Shown here piece after piece: positions 56,734 to 64,000 of a DNA stretch of 64,000 bases. The position numbers and the translations under genes were made by a program. Origin of the DNA: Athripsodes cinereus (lineage: Eukaryota > Arthropoda > Insecta > Trichoptera > Leptoceridae); NCBI GenBank assembly GCA_947579605.1, contig OX388324.1:21211746-21275745 (forward strand), in the 5' to 3' direction. The notes under the pieces were generated by a model. It made no database searches and had not been told where the DNA came from. It saw only the letters and a program-made list of their open reading frames with translations. How positions within the stretch are numbered: the first letter of the stretch is position 1; every line of letters begins with the position of its first letter.

Positions 56734-57764
56734 CCCTCTGCAACTGACGTGAGGTCTGTCAGACACCGCGAAATCTTTTTTTTGCAACAACGTTGCCATT
56801 TTGAGTCCTATCTTTCCGTTTCGCTCAGTAGCTTTCTAAATTCTGTTCTTTTAATCATCAGTACAGTAACGACGGCCGTCGTGAGTACATGTGTGGATCT
56901 ATAGCTGATGGGTGTCTGACATACCTCACGTCAGTAATAAATGATGGGTCTGTTTGACCTAACGTCAGTAAGATAGTAATTTTTTCATAGTGTCTCACAT
57001 ACATCAGCTCAGTAAATTCATAGAGTCTACCTAACATCACTTCAATAAAAAAATTTTTTTTCAATAAATGGAGAGCAAATTTCATTTGAGGCCTTGCTAG
57101 GGAACTTGTTCTTCCTATTATGACACAGCGGGTGTATAATGAAAAATTGCCGAGAGAATTGCGCAATCATGACTTAGGACGAGATTTCCCAACTGCCCCT
57201 GAACAAAACGAATCTGGGACATCGCGTGAAAGAATATTGTGCAGAATTTTTACGAGTGAATTGAAAAGAAAGATAACAGAGTGCGATTTAATTGAAAGGA
57301 AGACAAAATTTACTCGTTATGCATGCAAAAAACATGTCTGCCTACAATGCTCGGCACAAATTTACCAGGACTGAGAGGACGCACTTTGAAGCCGATTTTT
57401 AGAGAAACCGCTCTAACGATTTTTTTTATTATTTTTTAACATTTTAACAAAAGTTAACAGAAAACAAATTTCTTCTTACTTTTTTTATTTCATGTGTTTT
57501 TTTCATTTAATTAATTTTTATAAATTGTTCTCAAAAAATGGTGATTTTTTATTAGCATTAATAAATATTATGTAATTTTTAATATCTGTTTTTTTCAAAC
57601 CATATTTTTTCAAATGGTGTCTGCATACATGTCAAATATTCACAAAATACTAAAAAAATAATCAAAACTTTTTAAATAATGGCAATAATGGAACTTAAAA
57701 TGAGTGTCTGTCAGACCACTCCTCAGCAGAATAATAACTAAAAAGCCACCTCAGTTGCAGAGGG
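56734..57764 (+). mobile_element. piggyBac-type transposon, internally deleted
   Basis: TTAA flanks both ends (56730-56733 and 57765-57768). The ends read CCCTCTGCAACTGACGTGAG on the left and CCCTCTGCAACTGAGGTGGC from the right. TTAA targets and CCCTnnGC-type ends are the piggyBac hallmark. At 1031 bp with only a transposase C-terminus left, it is non-autonomous. Confidence 0.92.
57090..57376 (+). pseudogene. C-terminal part of a piggyBac transposase
   Basis: About 94 codons open from just after a TGA at 57087. GLARELVLPIMTQRVYNEKL and PRELRNHDLG match the region before the C-terminal zinc finger of piggyBac transposases. ECDLIERKTKFTRYACKKHV and CLQCSAQIYQD supply a Cys/His-rich end (C, CxxH, CxxC), the domain that recognises the transposon ends in this family. 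The catalytic Asp residues lie in the deleted part. An ATG at 57120 is internal, not the true start. Confidence 0.8.
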
Positions 57765-57879
57765 TTAAATCTACCCATATTGGAATAATATGAAACTGCA
57801 TATTATGTAGAGTCGATTTTGGCAATAAAATATTGGTTTATATTTTATACTCGTTTGCCATTAAAATCAATTGAAATAA

Positions 57880-57990
57880 TTGCAACCTAAACATCATTAG
57901 AGTAAATAATACATTGGCAATGTCCTAACTATACGAAAGAAGTCTCTCTTGTCAAATAAACAAAAAGTAGAACAAAACATTTGTTTTATT
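57880..57990 (-). repeat. Family B repeat, diverged
   Basis: GGCAATGTCCTAACTATACG and AAAGAAGTCTCTCTTGTCAA form the family B core in degenerate form, preceded by CAACCTAAACATC. Confidence 0.5.
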
Positions 57991-58249
57991 TATTTCGTTA
58001 GTAAATTATACATTTATGTTGTGAAAAAAGAGCAGTTCAGCATTGGGAGGATTAAACCCAGGATCGTATTAAAAGTTTAAGACTTACCGAAACTGACCAT
58101 TTCAGTTAATTGGTTGCTTGAAATAGTCTGATGTGATCGGAGAAATCAAAGTTTTGACTTGATGCATATATTTTGCACTTGTCACTTTTATTGAATCGAT
58201 AGCGATAATTCCAGAATCAAAATTTTTGAATCTCAGAATTAAGGGACTT

Positions 58250-58445
58250 TAACCAGAGTTTCTCAACCGATACAATACAATTTTTTTTTTGTATAATTTT
58301 GTTTGAACGTGTATGATGTAGACACGCTTAATTGGGGGGTTGGGCTGACCGGATCAATGTGTCTTTTTTTTCTTATTTTATGAATATTTTGTCAACTCTC
58401 TGTGTGTGTCTCTGTAGAATAAATAAATAAATAAATAAATAAATG
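58250..58445 (+). mobile_element. Probable 3' end of a retroelement with (AATA)n tail
   Basis: A T-run, TTGGGGGGTTGGGCTGACCG, GTGTGTGTCTCTGTAG and then ATAAATAAATAAATAAATAA. It begins with CAGAGTTTCTCAACC, which resembles a hAT terminus and may be a separate older boundary. Confidence 0.35.
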
Positions 58446-58573
58446 TAAATCCTGGAATTAACTTTAGGCTTATTATCAAAAAAGATTTTTTTGAACACGA
58501 AAATAAAATAAAAAAAAAACTTATTAGATACCTAGTATTAACTTCTTAAAATGTTACGCGGTAAAAAATGATG

Positions 58574-58770
58574 CATTCAGGGAGGGTGGCATACCTCATC
58601 GCTGAATTGAAAATGTTAAATATTCTATTTGTGTATTTATATCCCGTGGAGCACCCGGTAAAGAATTGGTCTCCCACTCTTATCCATAAGTTTTCGAGTG
58701 TCCTGTAAAACGCAGGTGTTCTAAAATATTAAGACATTTAACATCTTAAATTCAGCGATGAGGATTGCTA
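58574..58770. repeat. Two family A fragments in opposite orientation
   Basis: 58574-58620 is a minus-oriented piece (CATTCAGGGAGGGTGGCATA). 58635-58770 is a plus-oriented piece (CCCGTGGAGCACCCGGTAAA through TTCAGCGATGAGGATTGC). They meet near 58630. Confidence 0.7.
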
Positions 58771-58779
58771 CCCATGATG

Positions 58780-58840
58780 ATGATGATGATTATGGATGAT
58801 TTTGTTTTGACGCCGTTTAACAGTCCCTAGACCGTCTCTA
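58780..58840 (-). mobile_element. Decayed 3' end of non-LTR element L7
   Basis: GATTTTGTTTTGACGCCGTT, TAACAGTCCCTAGACCGTCT resembles the minus-strand L7 end at 30335-30375. Confidence 0.4.
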
Positions 58841-59175
58841 TTATTTTTATTTAACTATTATGAAATTTTGAAAACACTTGTGATTGTCACAAATTTGATT
58901 AAAACTCGAGAATTTTATGTGAGTTCCAATTGAAGGTATTATTAATTGTCACAAATATTATTCACTAATTCACATTTTTTAATTTGAATTTTTTAACTAG
59001 TTTAAAAATAATAACACCCAAAAAAATAATTTTATAAAGCCATTGAAAAAAAAATATATATGAAAATGTTCTTTGTTTGAACAATTACAAGATAATAATA
59101 TTTAATATTGAAAAATGAGACGTCAGAGGTTTCAGGCAGCTAATACGAGCGCCATCCACCGACCGACCATCCTTA

Positions 59176-59284
59176 GTTTCTTGATTTTAAATTGCCACGG
59201 AAAAGACAGCTTGCATGTTTATTATATGGAGCTGGTCCGCTGGCTACCCACTTATGGGTAATGCAGTGATGGTATAGTAGAAGT
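59176..59284 (+). repeat. Family A repeat, 3' part
   Basis: ATTGCCACGGAAAAGACAGC, TTGCATGTTTATTATATGGA, CCGCTGGCTACCCACTTATG and GTGATGGTATAGTAG. Confidence 0.78.
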
Positions 59285-59459
59285 AATGTTTAAAAAATAT
59301 ATTTGTTCATTATAAACTAAAAAAAAATATTTGTCCATATTACGTAGAACCAAAAAACATATAGGCATTAAGGTTTTTTTATTGCACACCAGATAATTAT
59401 TTGCAAATAAAAATGTTTTTTTTTTTTAAGAAACCCTAATTACATATAAATCTGTGTAT

Positions 59460-61914
59460 TGCTACGTGAGGACGTGCAATCAAATTGCTACGTGTGTGGT
59501 TTCCATTAACCACGCTCTCACATAACAAGTAAATTATGCTTCGTCCAACGGTCGAACACACAATTTATTACAACAGCAAAATTAGAACAATGAACAAGGT
59601 TTCAAACTGAACTATAAGAAGCAAAATACATATTCTGTAGAGTAATACTGTTATAAATATAGGTCTATATGCTCGTTAAGTAGTCTAAAGATATTAAGAA
59701 GTAAAAGGTCTATACTCGTGTTTATGTCTAGGGGTTTCTTACAAGTGTATGGGGCCCTTTTACTTGGCTCTGGGCGAGAGAGGCCTCTGTGTCATGCTTA
59801 CCCTTAAGTCCACAAGCAGTCAGGTTACCAGGAACACCTTACTCCTTCAGTATACCATTTATAACTTATTGAATAGAATCTTCATATTATGTATCAAGGT
59901 AAATATATAGGTACATCCATGTAAACAACAAAATTATATATATATATCATGTGAAACTAAGATTATCAAAAAGTACATTAGACCTTTCCAAGAAAGTGGA
60001 TATATTATTTCCATCAATGGAGCCTTTCATTTAGCTCTTGGTTGCCTTCATAGTGAGATAATATGGTCTTCCTCCCAATGGTTGGCCAAGGATTCGAACC
60101 TTTGTTACATAACTACTCCGAGTATATACTAGGTTATTGGGAGATTATATACACGGAGGCGGAGATATGTACTTTAGTATTATTAAGAGTATTGAATCTA
60201 CTGATGGGTATACAAAATGAATTTCAATAGAAAGATATCGGATGGTAAGTGATTTACATTTATTGTGTAAACATATACATTACATAACAATACAGTTACT
60301 TTCAAAGTAAATCTGTAGGGAATACTATTCCATACAATACGCAAAATTATGAAAGTATTGCCATATTTGGATAGAGACAGTAAAACACACAATGGTAATT
60401 ATTAAAAGACACCAACCTTGGTATTACAAATATAAATCAATACCTGGATTATCGTGGGGTCTATAACATGAAATGGGAATCATTCATTCTTCATTCATAC
60501 TCAAGATCTTATATTATTACACAAAGGAAATTAATATATAGATAGTTCAACGATTATATGAACTTAGTTATGAATAAATTATCAATATATATACATCATA
60601 TACAGTAGTAATATTGTCACTTACAGATAGACTGGCGAGCTGGATAAGAATAACACAAAGACAAGTATGTTATTGTTAACGTATTTTGGCACTCATAGAC
60701 GGGAGATGGCAGGATCATGAAAGAAACGTACCCTGATGATTCTATGGCGGTCGCTGGTTATACTCTAGGACGTACAGGAGTGCGGTGATGTCAGAATCAG
60801 ACAGATCCTGTCCTCAGGACGAAGAGATCGCCACTTCACAAGTGATAAGAGAAATAATTTACGTTTCAACACTATTCTCAGTGCCAAAGGAATAAGGCGT
60901 CACTATTTCCATAGTCTGTCCAAGCATATACGGGTGGTCATTTAATCACTCTCATAACAAGGGTCGTAACCAGAAAAGTTAAGAGAAGATCTTCACGTTC
61001 TCATAAGAATGAGTGTTCATTGATAAACTACTGATGCGCAATATACAGACTCTCGCGTTGAAGATGTATTCGTTCCTTCGGAACCCATTCTTGTTTTAGT
61101 TAAATTTATAACACTGAGCAAGTATAAAGAATTGTTTAAGTGATTCTTTTATGAATCCTAACAATGAAAAGTTGATCAGAAACAAGGGATTATCTTATTT
61201 CACACGGATATGAAAAATGGCGGCAATTGCAACAACCACGCCCAAAATCATACAAATGCTACATCACTCAAAAAAACTCCCAAATGTTATCTTAATATCA
61301 CTTCGACAACGGAATCTATATGACTCACAGGATACTCAAGCCTGTTCACGATATTATTTGGTTTATTGATTACTATTGATTATTAATAAGAACGGTTTTA
61401 GGGTACACTAATGTTGGCGGTAAATCCGTCCACGCGCATAACAATTGACACAGGTTGTTCTAAAGTACATTATTACACGGCACACAACAAGAATTATTTT
61501 ATGAACGCAGGAAGACAACAAGATTGATCATTACACTGTTATGAAGATTGCCTCTAATTATCTAACAATACTATTAACTTGTCGTAATTACTACGATGAC
61601 TGTCCGCCGCGAGAACAGAGTGGGCACTGGGCCACCCCATACGTGTGGTCTAACCCATCGTAAAGGAGAAACTGTTTGTCATAACGGACTTCGAAAAGAC
61701 GTTACAAAAAAAGAACATTCCATGGACATCACGTGATAGTGGTGATGAGTGCACCATTCGTATGCACGAGGATACCCGAGGATTACCGACAAGGTGTAGA
61801 GAAAATATAATAATATTATTATTTATTATTGAGTGACGACAAAGGACAACTACGAATTATTGGTATAGCAGTGGATATGAACGTATTACGCGTTGAATAT
61901 TTTAATGCGTAGCA
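59460..61914 (-). repeat. Candidate 3' long terminal repeat of the Ty3/gypsy element
   Basis: Starts TGCTACGTGAGG and ends ATGCGTAGCA, so TGCTACG...CGTAGCA form a short inverted TG...CA pair as at LTR ends. Just outside the right border lies a pyrimidine-rich run (minus-strand AAAAAGGGGGCGCAGACGGA) that could be the polypurine tract. The region is on the correct side of the integrase gene. At 2455 bp it would be an unusually long LTR, and the left LTR that would prove it lies outside the window. Only a hypothesis. Confidence 0.25.
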
Positions 61915-63527
61915 TTCTCCGTCTGCGCCCCCTTTTTGAAAATTTGAAGTGAAATGACAAATTTTCAAAGAGACGTAAAGTTAAAAAAAGAAAAAAGTTG
62001 AGAACCACTGGTTATATACAAGAGATAGTACGTCCTCCTTGCTCCGCCCGTCCCGTCAAAGACACGCCCCTCTCATCCGTAAGTGACGCGACATATTATT
62101 ACATATAGAAAGGGACAACACTATGAATACTACATACATATCAAACAACAATTAAATTTTCTTATAAATAAGCAACAATCCTATAGCCCAACATTTACTT
62201 ATTTTAAACACACGCGATTACAGGCCATGCTGAAGGAATTTTGGCGCACTGATATTTCCTCCAGTTAAATTTCACTTCACTCAAGTAACTCTATATTATT
62301 TATAAGACAGGGCTCCTAAGCAAACATAATTAAATAATAACAACAATTACAACATTCAACATTCTTTATAACATTTATATAACAATTACCTTATATTAAT
62401 AACATGTACAATATATCAATAAAATTTACAATATATGTGTATGAGGTTCCGTAGCTAATGGGATATATACATACTAATAATTATAATAAAATCGGATAGT
62501 CTATTTAAAGTAGAAATATCCAACGACAAGAGTAGTTGGTCTATAACCACCACGCACGCACAATGTACCGACACAAGAGTTCCGGCATTAGTAGTTCGCG
62601 GCTTTACACAACATTAATATTACGAAGAATTTAATATACATACAAGTTAGAGATGTCTCATTTTATACGTGTTTACCCATCCGATATGAAAGACACTCAC
62701 AATTAAATATAACATACGTCATGTACTATAGACGAATCATATAGCAAGACATTATAAGAACAAAATAAATATTTACATATAACGATTTTCATATACATAT
62801 GGTCACATAATATTCTCACGGCTTTGATCAATATACGTTTAGACTCTAATTCGCGCTCGTACATACGGATTAGGTCAGTATTTTTCTTTTCAATTACAAC
62901 CACAGAGGCATTCCTCGTAGGACTCTATAACCATAAAAATTTCAATTTAATTTTACAATATAAATGCGAACAATACAATTTACACATACGCTTGTCTCAT
63001 ATAATGTACAGCCAGGACGTCTACTGCTATACATCATACGACATTCCATATATATACAATATGAGTATTAAAATTTTACAAGGGCTCCACTTACAAAACG
63101 ATATCGATGTGGACACAAAGTATACACAATGACGACAGAAGACTACAACATTTGTGGGGGGTATTATTAAAGAGAATCTCTGTCTGGGGTATTCGATATT
63201 TTTCATTCATCATACTACATACATCAACTATAATTCCTCATTCAGGGCTCACACAGTCACACTCACATGCATACATCATACTACATACAATTGTCACCAA
63301 TATCGAAAGACAGGATAGAAAATGAAGGGTTCGAGGAATTTATATTTAATCGATAATTGTCATCATTATATAATCCATGGACCAGTGTCGTTGGCGCTTG
63401 TACCTATGTCTACTCCATTGTACTTTACATTCCATTCCTCAACAAGACGATACAACACACAATTCGCTACATATAATATTTTATTTATACTAAAATTTGC
63501 ATAAGTCACAATACATAACAGGGATAT
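61915..63527 (-). other. Region between integrase gene and candidate LTR; hAT-like terminus inside
   Basis: No open frame of note. 61980-62016 read from the right as CCAGTGGTTCTCAACTTTTT, which is close to a hAT terminus (CAGTGGTTCTCAACC). This competes with the LTR reading of the adjacent border. The plus strand is notably A/C-rich up to 63500. Confidence 0.4.
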
Positions 63528-64000
63528 TCAATACTTTTCATCTTTCAGAATATCCTTCACGTGAAACTTTCCACTATAAACACCATCCATTGACTCTAAA
63601 AGATACACGTTATCTGACAACTTTGACCTAATACGATTTTTCACAAAACGAGGGGCCAATTTAGACATGAATTCCGCAGCTGCATTGGATTTTACAAAAT
63701 TTCTACGATAGACTACATCACCAGGACGATAATCTACTCGTTTTCGACGAAGATTGTAACGAGAGGCAGATTTTTTATATGATTCAGTCAGCATGTCAGT
63801 AACCTCATTATATACATCGTACAATACATCCAATTTCTGTTTGTAAGAGTTCTTCAGTTCATCCGAAGGATTTTCATCTACATTAGAACTCAAACTTTTG
63901 AAAAATGAAGCATGTTGCACGCTTTCAAATCCATGCATAAGAAAATGGGGTGAATATCCCGTCGCAAAAGATACATTATTATTCAAACTGGCTTGTACTA
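63528..64000 (-). CDS. pol: Integrase C-terminal part of a Ty3/gypsy-type retrotransposon polyprotein (partial)
   Basis: An uninterrupted minus-strand frame enters from the right edge and stops at 63528-63530. It begins VQASLNNNVSFATGYSPHFL, matching the end of the integrase catalytic core (S/N-x-H/V-x-ATGYSPxxLM). Then come a helical segment, YNLRRKRVDYRPGDVVYRR and KLAPRFVKNRIRSKLSDNVY, the usual GD-x-V-x-RR and KLAPRFxGP/VY elements of the DNA-binding C-terminal domain. It closes at KFHVKDILKDEKY. In a whole element this protein joins the reverse-transcribed DNA to the chromosome. About 157 residues lie in the window without damage, so the element may be young. The 5' part of pol and gag should lie to the right. 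Confidence 0.9.
   Translation of the reverse strand, partial: VQASLNNNVSFATGYSPHFLMHGFESVQHASFFKSLSSNVDENPSDELKNSYKQKLDVLYDVYNEVTDMLTESYKKSASRYNLRRKRVDYRPGDVVYRRNFVKSNAAAEFMSKLAPRFVKNRIRSKLSDNVYLLESMDGVYSGKFHVKDILKDEKY

Noticed and set aside
58254..62016. A single 3.8-kb hAT element between CAGAGTTTCTCAACC and GTTGAGAACCACTG
   Set aside because: The end words match at 12 of 15 bases, but the 8-bp flanks differ and the interval contains unrelated repeats (family A pair, L7 end).
62824..63132. 102-codon plus-strand frame next to the integrase gene
   Set aside because: It runs opposite to the element, has no motif, and lies in a stretch with biased strand composition that favours open frames.

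Overview
The window is AT-rich, intron-scale eukaryotic nuclear DNA. The low GC content, the many tags of the GTAGGTACCTAC type, tRNA-headed SINEs, several non-LTR retrotransposon families, a Ty3/gypsy element and piggyBac- and hAT-type DNA transposons point to an insect. I cannot settle the order; a hemipteran or lepidopteran would both fit. I see no bacterial or organellar features and no host gene that I can defend. The coding signal comes almost entirely from broken mobile elements.

Layout, left to right. 1-7 kb: 3' ends of non-LTR elements, copies of a dispersed ~260-bp repeat (family A here), and a 1.26-kb array of a 60-bp minisatellite that runs into a reverse-transcriptase (RT) tail. 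7-14 kb: a SINE, a probable hAT-type element with a nested SINE, a 53-bp minisatellite built from family A, and an A-rich quasi-tandem stretch. 16.1-19.2 kb: a 3.07-kb transposon with ~870-bp inverted arms, a GTTA target duplication, a decayed zinc-finger-like protein gene in the loop and a nested RT fragment with its own target duplication. 19-36 kb: family A and B repeats, a hAT-like element, a 545-bp inverted-repeat element with an AAAT duplication, and RT tails. 36-50 kb: a fold-back MITE inside a SINE, four hammerhead-ribozyme-like motifs (two inside fold-back hairpins), a 43-bp array and an inverted pair of RT tails. 50.1-53.7 kb: three DNA transposons almost end to end, the last with a decayed DDE transposase. 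53.8-58 kb: a 58-bp array abutting family A, a captured RT tail between inverted repeats, and a TTAA-flanked piggyBac element with a transposase tail. 59.4-64 kb: the 3' part of a Ty3/gypsy element on the minus strand, whose integrase C-terminus runs off the window.

The parts work together only as a record of insertion and decay. Elements nest inside each other, giving a relative order of insertion. Three of the minisatellite arrays begin at copies of family A. The hammerhead-like motifs share one design (CUGANGA, short stem II, GAAA, self-complementary stem III, UC), which suggests a self-cleaving retroelement family in this genome. All family letters and L-numbers are labels made for this annotation.
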